The translations under genes and the position numbers were made by a program. Below, piece by piece: positions 54,655-64,000 of a stretch of DNA of 64,000 bases (position 1 is its first letter; every line of letters begins with the position of its first letter). Under the pieces are notes generated by a model that was not told the origin of the DNA, did no database searches, and saw only the letters and a list, made by a program, of their open reading frames with translations. Location of the stretch: the NCBI RefSeq assembly GCF_027942865.1, contig NC_134522.1, positions 30,119,349 through 30,183,348 on the forward strand, written 5' to 3'. The stretch is from Odontesthes bonariensis. Taxonomy: Eukaryota; Chordata; Actinopteri; Atheriniformes; Atherinopsidae.

Positions 54655-55361
54655 GGCTAAAGCTCTATGTATAACAGTAACTCGACCTGTTTAACATATC
54701 AAGTTACGTGCTGACAGAACGTACACACAAAGAGATAACCACACCGTCACTGAATGTAAACATGCTGCTAAACATGCTGCTAAACATGCTGCTAAAGTAA
54801 CACACACATAATGAATTGACGTTAGCGTAACAAAAGCTAACTTTAGCCTGAAGTTAGCAGCCCATTTGCGCCACGAGTATGTGGAAAACGTACTAATGTA
54901 TTAGCTTACTATGAAATTTATCGGTTATGTTAACAGCATTTGTAACTTACCTTCAAAAAAATATCCCTGTGGCGAGCCTTAAGGTGCCGCAGCAGATACT
55001 TTTTAGGTTTTAATTGACACACACAATAAACAGAAATGTCATGCATTTGAAACGTCTGACAGATCACCCACTAACATTTTCGTCCATTCTCGTCTCGTCA
55101 ACGAAAACTCACACACGTCTCGTCATGTTTTCGTCATCAGAGAGCTATGTTTATCTCGTCACTGTCTCGTTATCGTCATGAAAAAAAGTGCCGTCAACGA
55201 AAAGATTTCGTCATCGTCATCGTTGACGAAAACAACACTGATGCAGCTCCACCAAGTGCCTGTTTGTAGGCATTCTGCTCTGGGTTGATGGAGTCTAGAC
55301 TCATGATTTATATTCCTCCCTATTCTTCTGACTTGGGCCCGCTGCGCTGTTGTCTTTTTAC

Positions 55362-55749
55362 TATGCTGCCCTCGGACTGCGTTACTGGTGCAGAACTAGA
55401 CAGCTAGCGAACAGTTCAAGAGAAGGCAAGCTGAAGTGTGTTTTTGTCCTCTTCTTTTATTTTCTTTCTTTCATTTCCTTGTACTTACTAACTAAATCCA
55501 ACACAAAAGGGTTACTTACAGACAAATAATGTCCAAGGCTCAAGTGTGAAAAGATAACGAGGCAGGACAGTTGAAATCCGTGTCATTACGGTAGATGAAA
55601 CTTATGACCATTAACCAGAAACTACACAGGAAGTAGTTTTGCGCAGGAGGCGCAGTACAGCGTAAAAATCCACTAGATGGCGGTATTCACCATACAATTT
55701 ACGGGAGTCATACTAAACTAATGCATGACATGAAGTGGAGGGCAGAACA
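55362..55749 (-). mobile_element. BEL/Pao 5' LTR (short form)
   Basis: 388 bp, TATGCTGCCCTCGG to GGCAGAACA. It lacks about 280 bp present in the other LTR (jump between CATTTCCTT and GTACTTAC). No clear TGG-type primer-binding site adjoins it on the element side. Confidence 0.85.
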
Positions 55750-55754
55750 CTCTG

Positions 55755-56030
55755 ATCTCATCAGAAATCCTGGTGACAAAATGCAGATTTTCTGCAGTCA
55801 CAATAAAAGTGACTACAGAGTGATGCTCTGGTACCAGCAGTCACCTGGAGACACAGCTATGAAACTCATTGGATATTTGAACTACAAAGCTGTCACAATG
55901 GAAGACAAATATAAAGATGGTTTCAGTCTCGCTGGAGATTTGGGTGGAGACGCAGCAAAGAATGGATCTGTGCACATCCCAGATGCAGGAGTGAATTACA
56001 GTGCAGTTTACTACTGTGCAGCACCAGAAG
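55755..56030 (+). pseudogene. T-cell receptor V exon, 3' piece of the split segment
   Basis: Continues the exon begun at 46471: DLIRNPGDKMQIFCSHNKSD (first cysteine), VMLWYQQSPGDTAMKLIGYL, and NYSAVYYCAA before the signal. The frame is open throughout, and the join with the 5' piece is in phase when one CTCTG is removed. Only the 9.2 kb BEL/Pao insertion disables it. Before insertion this was likely an intact V exon. Confidence 0.9.
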
Positions 56031-56068
56031 CACAATGACAGAAATCCCCTCTGAACTCTACAAAAACT
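56031..56068 (+). promoter_or_regulatory. 23-type recombination signal of the split V segment
   Basis: Heptamer CACAATG 56031-56037, 22 bp spacer, nonamer ACAAAAACT 56060-56068. The heptamer differs from consensus at one inner base. 56069-56612 behind it holds no recognised gene. Confidence 0.85.
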
Positions 56069-56612
56069 GCACACAGTTTTTTTCTGCAGGTGTATTTTTT
56101 AGAGGGGCTCCCAAAGCAGCTGCTATGTGGTTGCCTTTCAGTTTGATGCATTCGCAGCACACTTCAGTAACACTGTTTCTGTACACTTTAACTTGGTGTC
56201 TCACTTTAGCACGATTTATACATCCAGGAAGGCAATCTACAGCAGCAAGAATATGTGAAGCCACTCCCTCCTTCCACTTCATCAGTTACAGTGATGGTGT
56301 TTCTTCATCCTCTTCATTCCTCTTTAAACCTCACTCATCTCATTTGAGCCATGATTTGAGCCTTAACACAAGTATAGATGCTGAGACTTTTCTGACTGTA
56401 TCAACATCTGCAAAACTCTGTGAAACATAGTTTTATAAGTTTTTTTTAAAGGCTTTTAAACAAATCATCTGTGCTGTTAAAGGAGAAAATGTTGCCTTCT
56501 CATTTTTTGCTGCATGCCAGGTAATCATTTGAAAAAGTATTCCTTCTTTATCATGTGGAAGTTTTTCTGCTGCATTATCCTGATCTAAAGTTCTCTTTTG
56601 CTCTTGCTCCAG

Positions 56613-56936
56613 CTGTTAGTCTGGGTCTTGAGGTCCGTCAGTCTTCTTCTGATGTCATCGCAAATCCTGGTGAAAAGTGACTACTGGATAATGCTCTGGT
56701 ACCAGCAGTCACCTGGAAACACATCTATGAAACTCATCGGACATTTGTATTTAAAAGATAAAACAATGGAAGATCCATATAAAGAGGACTTCAACATCTA
56801 TGGAGATTTGAGCGGGGATACAGTGAAGAATAGTTCTCTTACAAACAAAGCAAACCAACAAAAGCACAGTGCAGTTTACTACTGTGCTGCACCAGATAAA
56901 CAATGACACAAATCCCCTCTGAACTCTACAAAAACT
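56613..56936 (+). pseudogene. T-cell receptor V segment lacking the first cysteine
   Basis: V exon 56613-56898 after CTCTTGCTCCAG, same family as the split segment. About 31 bp covering the first cysteine are deleted after ANPGE, which also shifts the frame. The rest (IMLWYQQSPGNTSMKLIGHL, HSAVYYCAA) is open in the second frame. The signal is AACAATG (56899-56905), 22 bp, ACAAAAACT; the first heptamer base, essential for cleavage, is A. A short upstream ATG frame (56489) with donor GTAATC may be the leader. Not functional. Confidence 0.88.
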
Positions 56937-58324
56937 GAACACAACTTATCAACTTCAGTGGTGTTGAATTTTAAAAAATGAAAAAAAACTGCTCTGGGAC
57001 ACCTGCTGAAGTGGTTTTATTATAATGGGGTGTGAGGGTATAAATGCTAGATCCTTTAGACAAACAGAATTTCTAATGTAATGAAGTTTGCCAAGAAAAA
57101 AAAAAGGGAATTAAATCTTAGGTTTCATGTCATTTCCTTCATGGAAATAGTGATTAAACAGAAGTCTCCTTGTTGGTACCCTATGGCATCCAGAATCTGC
57201 AGATGAGCTGCCCCTCACCTCTGGAACGCTCCCACCAGACACACATCACATGTCTCGCACTGTTGATTGTTGAAGTTGATTTACTGTTTGTTGGCCGCTC
57301 CGTTTGGAAATGTGATGTCACGTGTTTTTGACACGTTGCCATAAATCAAATGACTTTTTTCTTCTTCCTCTCCTCATCTTCCAGTTTGGAAGATCTCACT
57401 ACACAAGGCAGCACTTTGGGTTTAAAAAAACTGTAATGAGCCTTTTTCATGTTTTCTGAAAAAGCAAAAGTTTAAGAATGCAGGTAAATGATGGATAACT
57501 GCAGCAACAATGGGAGCCATCAGTCTGGTTTACAGCCACAGGAAGCCACTCCTCTCTTGACATCACATCGGTTGGCTCATAAAATCACTCTCAGTTCAGT
57601 TAAAAGGAGAAACCCTGTCATGATTTCACTCCTGTGTTTCATTGCTGACGTCAGAGTGACTGCACTCATGTCAGACTTCTACAGGATCATCATATTTCTT
57701 ATTTATCATTTCCTCACAGGTAGCGATTGTTTCATTGTGAATTAAGATGTCTTCTACACCAACGGTGAGTCATTCACAAACTTAACTTCACGGTGAAGAA
57801 AACTGGTGAATGTGCAGACAGTGAAACAAACAAAATAGACAAAAAGCTCAGAAGTTCTGTGATAAAAAACCCAAATAGTATATCTATATCTGTAGTATAT
57901 CAGATAGTATATCTGCCTCTGTCTTTAAAGCACCATCAGCTCCGTCAACATGTCCAAAGACACTGACGAACTCCTGTACCGACCACACACAAACCCGCCT
58001 CCGTTTAACTTGTTTGAATATTTGTTAAGGACAGAAAAATGTTCATTCCAATATTTCAAAGTGTTACAAGTGTGCACGTCAATATCAGAACGGATCACAT
58101 GGTGGAACTTCTCCATCAGCTGATTCATACTTCACACAGTCTAATCTTCCTGGTTTCACAGCTGTGTTCACTTCAGTTAAGCTTCTCCCACATAACAAAC
58201 GTGGCCTCCTGTTGGTTCACAGGATCAGAGAAGGTCACACCTTGCAGTGACACACCTCCCTGCATCTCTTCATATCTGTGACTACACAGTGAGATACTGT
58301 AACTGAGACCCTGAGTTTTACAGC
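56937..58324. other. Intergenic region between V segments
   Basis: 1.4 kb without recognised gene or transposon. A full CRE palindrome TGACGTCA lies at about 57647 and could belong to the promoter region of the next V segment; short frames show no homology. AT-rich stretches and a TATATCTATATCTG run near 57880-57910. Confidence 0.4.
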
Positions 58325-58839
58325 ATGACCTCTATCAGACATCGGCTCCTCAGCTTATTGGTGCTTGCTCACTGGATCAAAGGTAAAGTAGTATGTTATT
58401 AGCAGATTCATTTCAGCAGTTAGATGGTGTCTGCACCGGTGAAACCGTTAACTGGTAAAATGCTCATTTGTGGTAACTTTCTCTGTTGTACTCACAGGTC
58501 ATGTTGATGGAAGTGATGTCTACCAGACTCCCATACTGTGGGAGCAGCAGGGTGAAAATGCAACAATACACTGTAACCACACAAAAGGTGGAGGCTGTTA
58601 CCAGATGTACTGGTACAGACAGCTGCCTGGAGAAACTATGAAACTTATCGTGTTCACAACTACAGCTAAAACAGATCACTACTTTGGAGAATTCAGAAGA
58701 CAAATTCTCAGCCACCAAGACTGAAGCTGGGAGAGGAACATTCACAGTAAAGAATCTGCAGCCAGAAGATAAAGGCTGGTATTTCTGTGCTGTGAGTCAA
58801 CACAGTGATCCAAACACATGTGAACACTGAACCAAACTG
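58325..58839 (+). pseudogene. T-cell receptor V segment with frameshift
   Basis: Leader exon 58325-58382 (MTSIRHRLLSLLVLAHWIK, donor GTAAAG), V exon 58498-58800. Framework text: QGENATIHCNHTKGG (first cysteine), YQMYWYRQLPGETMKLIVFT. Near 58692 one extra or two missing bases shift the frame (stop at 58722), and the rest (TFTVKNLQPEDKGWYFCAVS) lies in another frame. The signal follows: CACAGTG 58801-58807, 23 bp, ACCAAACTG (weak nonamer). Leader and phase are otherwise good. It resembles fish TRBV sequences. Confidence 0.88.
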
Positions 58840-59135
58840 ACGAGGGTCAGTCTGCCACGATGAACTGCAGCCACACTAAGGATGCTGCTTACTTCCTGAT
58901 GTACTGGTACCAACAGCTGCCAGGGGAGGGAATGAGGCAGATAGTTTTCACCACTCCATCTCCTCCACATGGATATGAAAGCGGCTTCAGTGAGGACAAA
59001 TTTCCAGCAGAGAAGAAGGATGCTCAGACTGGATCTCTGACAGTAAAGAAGCTGCAGCCTCAGGACAGCGGAGTGTATTTCTGTGCTGTGAGCCAACACA
59101 GTGATGCAGGTGACTCAAAGAGCTGCACAAAAACC
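58840..59135 (+). pseudogene. T-cell receptor V segment, 5'-truncated
   Basis: Starts directly after the nonamer of the preceding segment, in framework 1 (DEGQSATMNCSHTKDAAYFL). Then MYWYQQLPGEGMRQIVFTTP, SLTVKKLQPQDSGVYFCAVS. The frame is open to the signal CACAGTG 59097-59103, 23 bp spacer, nonamer ACAAAAACC 59127-59135. Leader, intron and N-terminus are missing, so it lacks a promoter and start. RSS is near consensus and could still recombine. Confidence 0.88.
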
Positions 59136-59439
59136 CAGCCGTTGGTGTCACAGTGAACCAAAGACATCACGTCTTTAGTTCCTGAATGTCGAGGATATTT
59201 TCAACATACATATTTTGATATATTTCAAACACCATGTCTTTTTAACACAGAGCTCAGTCTCTCATTGAATTCTATAGATCAAATATGTCATTATTTTCTC
59301 CTTCTTTTCATCACTGTCATTTCTGATTGACCTCGTATAGATTGACCTTTTCTGTACTACATACTGGAAATTACAATAGTATGAACATCCAAGCACCAAA
59401 TCCAATGTTCTCTTCACACACTGTAAACCCAGATTTTCA

Positions 59440-59710
59440 TTCAACTCAAAGAGATTGAGTTCGTACTACTTAAATGTGTCTAATTTATCGATATTACTTG
59501 TTGATTCTGATTAAGCTGAACTTTTTCATGTCCTTTCTTATTGTAATTGTGGTTTTAAGTCCAATCAGATGTTTCTACTCTAACAAACTGAGTTTGTATA
59601 ACTTAAACGTGTCATGTCTTTACATTAATCATGAATATTGAGTAAACTGTACTTTTTAATTGCTTATCTTATTGTAATTATATGTTTGAGCTCAAACAGC
59701 TCAATATTAT
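59440..59710. repeat. Diverged tandem duplication, about 130 bp unit
   Basis: AAACTGAGTTTGTATAACTTAAACGTGTC near 59584 echoes AGATTGAGTTCGTACTACTTAAATGTGTC near 59450, and TTTTATTGTAATT-type text follows in both. Non-coding. 59711-60050 shows nothing else. Confidence 0.5.
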
Positions 59711-60050
59711 CAAGTTTTGCCTGTTACAAATAGCAACGCATTGATGTGCAACCGCCAAAAATCTAGTTTATACCAGTTGGAGTGGCATTGATGACTCTGA
59801 ACTTTTGAGACAGACAGAAACGGAACAGAACAAAGACAAAGAATTCAGCTGTATTGACATTTTCGAAAACTGACGTTCGAAGCAAGTTGTTCGACCCATG
59901 TTTGAAGCCTTCAGTGAATGAACCGAGTTCAGCCACAAAACTGTAAGTTGGAACCTGACACTGGTTGCATGCCATTGCAGTCCCGACTACTAGTTGAGGT
60001 AATTTTGCTAGCAGTATATCACTTAAGTTAGTACATCCCTCCCATTTTTT

Positions 60051-60509
60051 AACCCCCTAACGCCTGAATTTATATAGCTGTATATAAAACAATGTTTTGT
60101 GTGTATTTTAACCTTTAAGTAGATGGTAAATAATGCTGAGATTATTAATTTCACTTTTGCAAAAAAAAAAAAATAGAAATTTTGGTATGTTGCAAATTTG
60201 CGACAACAGGCATCCTGGTCAATTTGGAGTCAATTTGGTATGTTTGGTAGGTAATTTGGTATGTTGCTTATTTGCAACACCAGGCATAATGGTCAATAAT
60301 AAGATAACAACAACACAGTAATATAACAGTGAAAAAACAATGTTTTTTTATTCACCCTTTTTTGTTTTTACATATCTATTTATATAAATCTGCAATAGGA
60401 AATAAGTCTGTCACTTTGCGGCATTGGGGGAATAAAGATGCTATCTCAGCTGGTTGATTGAGTGAAACGGTTTGTAGCATATATGCGACAATAGGCGTTA
60501 AGGGGTTAA
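60051..60509. mobile_element. piggyBac-like MITE, TTAA target
   Basis: Starts TTAACCCCCTAACGCCTGAA and ends AGGCGTTAAGGGGTTAA, inverted termini within TTAA. 459 bp. Inside, TTTGGTATGTTGC-type words repeat (60181-60280). No coding region. Confidence 0.8.
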
Positions 60510-61429
60510 AAATTGTATTATATGTTTTTATGGGGACAACACCATAGAAATGAAACTTTGATATAACTCAAAGTAGTCTATTTATCTATCATACATTTAT
60601 CTGTATATATATAAAAAAAACTAATGTATGTGTTCACTGGTAAAGTTGGCTAGCGCCAGTAACGGAAATTGTATGTCGCTCCCACACAGCTAATTCAAGT
60701 TGAGTTGAGCCGGATAATACATCCATGAGCCGGACACCTGAAGCAGCTACCTATCGTTAGCTCAACCATGGACCAGCCTACAAACGGTAAATTGGCGCAG
60801 ATCCCAGCTGCCTTGTTAAAGCAGATTATATTAGCCGCTTTCGGACTGTAGGAACCTTTGGCAGTTCTAATAACTTTTTAATCCGCGGGGCCATTTTCTC
60901 CCGTATTCGGACTTACAGGAATTCGGGGCCATCTCCCTCAGTTCCTATAACTATTTAGCTCCTTCTCCGAGGTCGGGTCTTTTCAGGGTTCTATAGAACG
61001 CATCTGACGGAGGTGTTTGGTGGTCGGTAGCTACGCCCCATGTCATGCTATCACGGCTGAAATGTTTCATCATACAACACGGACACAACCGGCGGGTGTT
61101 TAATAAGTTAAACCTACACTGGTCTCCTTTGTCTGCAGCGCTCTGCTCTCCTTCCTTCATGAAATGAAAAAGTATGACCTGCGCTCGACCCTTCTTCTCC
61201 TGACTCTTTCTGTGAGCTCTTCCAGCCTCGATATTAGACGCCTGATGTGATCGTCCATGATTAATATCACCATCATGCAGACCATGAACACGGTGGCCTC
61301 CCCGCTCTCCATGTTAGCTTCTTTGTTGTGTTTTTCTTCTCTCCTTATTATTACCAGTTTTGTTTAGTTTAGTTTTGTTGTTGAATGTGGCGCTAAACGG
61401 CTAACGTAACACGTCACTGATGCAGACGG
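60510..61429. other. Unassigned region before retrovirus copy C
   Basis: No clear gene. Text such as GGAACCTTTGGCAGTTCTAA (60851) and TCAGTTCCTATAACTATTTA (60938) on one strand and the start-like ATGGACCAGCCTACAAACGG near 60769 suggest a decayed DNA transposon (Harbinger-like), but this is a weak impression. Confidence 0.25.
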
Positions 61430-61749
61430 TGTTGTGGAGAAATTAGAGTCGAATCCCGCGTTGGTCAGCCGTCCATTGGGGAGTTTATTGAACAAACCGT
61501 CACAGCAAAACGTGCATTCAGAATGTACAAAATGTCCACCGTCTTCATACTGTGAACCAACTTTATACTGGTTTAATCATAACATGCATGCGTCATCCGG
61601 ACTCAATCTCTTCCTGCGACGCCGAGCGTCTGCCCTAAATGTAAACAGCCCATACTACCTTTTACCCATATTCATATGAACCAGTCAACAAGGCCCAGGA
61701 TGTAACTAGGCCAGAAGTCATGAGCATGTCATGACATCCTTCTCCCACA
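61430..61749 (-). mobile_element. 3' LTR of retrovirus copy C, variant U3
   Basis: The outer 110 bases at each side match the LTRs of copy B (TGTTGTGGAGAAATT...; ...TGACATCCTTCTCCCACA). The middle (about 61540-61665), which should hold the TATA region, is different sequence, with CTTTATACTGG (TATA-like on the minus strand) near 61563. Confidence 0.85.
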
Positions 61750-62276
61750 TAGTCCCCCCTGAAATCACTTATCAGTGATTTAATAAAGAAATAATCTAAA
61801 ATGAAAGAAAATCATCCCACATAGTTAATTAAGAATTAATTAACATAATCAACACTAAATTATTCTAATAATTCTACAATATCAATCGACGGGACCATTT
61901 TGAATAAATGAAAAGGAATATATATATGTGTGTACTCGAATCACATTAAATGATTAAATTAAATTACACGATATTGATTTCAACAACACTACAAGTTTTA
62001 CATCGCCATCACACTTGTCCACTGTTCGCAGTGCATAGGTGCGAAAAACCCACCGGCTGCTACTTTCGTAACTCATGTTCTTATCTTGGGAAAATTCACC
62101 TACGGCCCCCCCCACTGGCGACCGACCACTTTACCAAGGTCGCACTCCGAACAGTTGACTGACACAATTGGCAATGGACATATCAGTGATCAGTTTTGAT
62201 TGATACTACACATAAACTGAATACACCACCTTCAAATCAGTTAATCACCGTTTTGTATCAAGTACAATACATAAAA

Positions 62277-62468
62277 TTATGGATTATCACACAACAATAG
62301 TAATAAAATGCAATGTAATGCAGCTCCTCCAGTCCCGTCCCATCTCCTGTGCTCTGGTGTCATCTGCTTCTGGCCGAACATCCGTCCGGCTGGGTCTGGA
62401 ACTGCTAAGCTAACTCTGGGAGGAGAGGTCGCCAGTACGTCACTCCCAATCAAAGAGATCCTCAGCAT
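62277..62468 (-). other. Conserved small ORF in the retroviral 3' region, copy C
   Basis: 63 codons starting MLRISLIGSDVLATSPPRV and ending near LLLLLCDN, the counterpart of the frames at 12073 and 29753. See those entries for doubts. Confidence 0.35.
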
Positions 62469-62576
62469 CTCTTCTCCCTGTCAGACTATACTTGGTTCCA
62501 CCCTCGAAGAAAGAAACTTGTGAACCGTCCGTTGATAACCTTCATTCGTTGGCCAGTTCTTCCCATGCGTTGGTCC

Positions 62577-63980
62577 TCAGACCTGGTCTCGCATGGTCAT
62601 CCGCCTCCAGATTCCTTCCGCTGTTTGTTTGAACATCACTTGCAGCAAACACCTTCTCAGAATGGGTATAATGCAACACACCAATAGGGAAACCATCCTC
62701 ACTATCAACAATATTGCTATTCCCGCCTTAACTGTCATCGCTTCCCCTTCTCCCAAACTCCCAAACAGACCAGTCCACCACCGTTCACCTCCACCAGCAT
62801 CACACGCCAGCTCCTCTCTCCGTTCTCTGAACTCCTTCACGGCCGTTGTAAACGTTCCATCAGCTGCAGTGTTCCCGGGTATAAATGTACAACATTTTCC
62901 CCAACCATCTGGCACACACCATTCTCCCTTCTAATATCCATTCTAAAACTTGTCTGTTCTACCAAGCCATCATACTCGTCTCATGTAGTTGTACTCCAAA
63001 GCCTGCAAACCCTTCACTCGTGTAGCTAAGAATTCCCTGTTGGTTGTATTATATGTAATTAGTCCATTCCCCATTTTGTTAAATATGATTCCCTGCAAAC
63101 CAGCCTCAAATCCAGCTGCAATCTCCCTGCGTGCTTTGAGCTCAAAAGGAATCCCTTTCGGCTGTAATATAGCATCCAAGTAAACGTGCTTATCCCTGAT
63201 GTAGCCATCACTAGATCTTTTAACTCTCCCTTTTTCCACATCCAAACCTCGCATCTCGTTTACCTTGTCATACACTACCACAACTGATGTGTTCCTCCTC
63301 ACCAGTGCCCAAAGACCTATCCACCTGTTGGGTAGCACATTTAACAAAACATCATCTCCACACATCCAGTCACTCTCAGCCACTGGTGTGTCTGACCCCA
63401 AAAAGATATAGAGTTAAAATGATCATTTCTATATTTTCACAATTTGATCCAAATAAATAAATCCCAATAAATCTTGTTTTCATTTAACATTAGTACTACC
63501 TACGCGAGCTCCAAAAGCATCCAAACTCACCATCGTAATCTACTCTATAATCAGTGGGAGGCCCATCCTGTGATGTACCCAGATTAAATTCAGCACAAGA
63601 AGACTCCAATTTGTGGCCCTCCCTTATTTTGAAAATAACTATGTAATTTATTTGGCCCAAACATCAATCTGCACTTAATACCACACATAGGAAACAATAA
63701 CCGTTTATCCTCTTCCGATGTGAACCTACCTTTCCTGCATTCCTGTTGCTGGACCCCGCACCGTCTCTGAAGGTGTGTGGCTCTGGAACAACAACAGGCA
63801 ATGCCCCCGGAGCGTCTGCACATATGAGGCACTCCGTCGCTGTCAGTTCTCTCGTAGTGTACCATGCCCATCTATACCACATATCCTGTGCTGCCTTAAC
63901 CCATTTTCCACAGTTACACTGTTTTCCCGACTCCACCTGTGCATGTACACTCCATCTGTTCTTGGATTAACATGATTATT
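62577..63980 (-). pseudogene. Retroviral env, copy C
   Basis: Pieces, minus strand in order: 63936-63664 and 63871-63590 (surface part: GKWVKAAQDMWYRWAWY; TSEEDKRLLFPMCGIKCRLM), 63401-62970 (WMCGDDVLLNVLPNRW; KARREIAAGFEAGL; ends after a stop), 62915-62577 (CCTFIPGNTA; membrane span near AGIAILLIVRMVSLLVCCII with a charged R inside; basic tail). The 143-codon block 63401-62970 is longer without a break than in copies A and B, but frameshifts and stops remain between blocks. Env would mediate entry; this copy is non-functional as read. Confidence 0.85.
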
Positions 63981-64000
63981 CTGTCCTGTAGTGCTAATGG

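Larger units (their letters stand above)
50725..55240. mobile_element. 4.5 kb hAT in the BEL/Pao leader, with nested elements
   Basis: Ends CAGTGTTGTTTTTGAC and GTTGACGAAAACAACACTG; ATGCAGCT on both sides (50717-50724, 55241-55248), an exact 8 bp duplication. TTTTAGTC repeats dominate the left 180 bp, CGTCATCGTC repeats the right end. It carries elements at 51089, 52046, 52349 and 53625. No transposase of its own is recognised in what remains (50900-51088, 51742-52045, 54655-55190). Confidence 0.9.
46510..55749 (-). mobile_element. BEL/Pao LTR retrotransposon inside a V exon
   Basis: LTRs at 46510-47177 (3') and 55362-55749 (5', minus orientation). CTCTG on both sides (46505-46509, 55750-55754), a 5 bp duplication. 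Between lie gag, zinc knuckles, protease and integrase; the reverse transcriptase and RNase H segment is deleted. A 4.5 kb hAT sits between gag and the 5' LTR. Removing the element and one CTCTG restores a continuous V exon. Confidence 0.92.
61430..64000 (-). mobile_element. Endogenous retrovirus copy C, 3' part, running off the window
   Basis: Minus orientation: 3' LTR 61430-61749, purine tract (61750-61762), 3' region, env. The window ends in the env surface part at the place matching 28205-28250 of copy B, so gag and pol would lie to the right. Frames are broken as in the other copies. Confidence 0.9.

Overview
The window looks like vertebrate, almost certainly teleost fish, genomic DNA. 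It holds eukaryotic split genes with GT..AG introns, two tRNA genes with vertebrate sequence, and T-cell-receptor-type V segments with 23-type recombination signals. It also holds a typical fish transposable-element mixture: hAT, Harbinger, TTAA-target and Tigger-like DNA transposons, BEL/Pao and Gypsy LTR elements, fish SINEs, LINE tails, and a class I endogenous retrovirus whose Env resembles those of percomorph fish. No prokaryotic gene, CRISPR array or rRNA was seen.

Host backbone. Six T-cell receptor V segments lie on the + strand. They are a 3' fragment at 20222, a nearly intact one at 30833-31296, one split in two by a retrotransposon (46471-46509 and 55755-56030), one lacking its first cysteine (56613-56898), a frameshifted one (58325-58800) and a 5'-truncated one (58840-59096). 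Each is followed by a heptamer, a 22-23 bp spacer and a nonamer. I favour TRBV, but TRAV/TRDV cannot be excluded. A tRNA-Leu(CAA) with intron, a tRNA-Lys(CTT) and a tRNA-Leu relic lie at 13.1-14.6 kb. An uncharacterised three-exon gene lies at the left edge.

Region by region. 0-1.4 kb: uncharacterised gene and LINE tail. 1.4-4.6 kb: a 3.1 kb long inverted repeat with 900 bp arms. 4.7-6.5 kb: a hAT-like end and a 660 bp palindromic TTAA element. 6.5-8.4 kb: hAT with a GTF2IRD2-like transposase ORF. 8.4-13.1 kb: 3' part of endogenous retrovirus copy A, broken by a second hAT that itself holds a solo LTR. 13.1-14.6 kb: tRNAs among Harbinger ends. 14.6-15.9 kb: deleted ZBED-type hAT. 15.9-17.4 kb: Myb/SANT pseudogene of Harbinger type. 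18-20 kb: LTR remnant, LINE, SINE. 20.7-30.8 kb: retrovirus copy B, two LTRs and a TCAG target duplication, inserted just upstream of a V leader. 31.4-45.9 kb: hAT relic invaded by two TTAA elements, a Gypsy element and smaller transposons. 46.5-55.7 kb: BEL/Pao element inside a V exon, carrying a 4.5 kb hAT that carries at least four more elements. 55.8-59.1 kb: V segments. 60-60.5 kb: piggyBac-like MITE. 61.4 kb to the right edge: retrovirus copy C on the minus strand.

Working together. The host theme is a decaying V-segment cluster that has been a landing zone for transposons. Target-site duplications can be read directly for many insertions (TCAG, ATAC, ACTTT, CTCTG and several 8 bp hAT duplications), which gives a relative order of events. 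No gene in the window looks like a member of a clearly new biological system. The most unusual items are the 900 bp-arm inverted repeat, the provirus placed between a V promoter side and its leader, the multi-level nest inside one V exon, and small ORFs conserved in the 3' region of three retrovirus copies.
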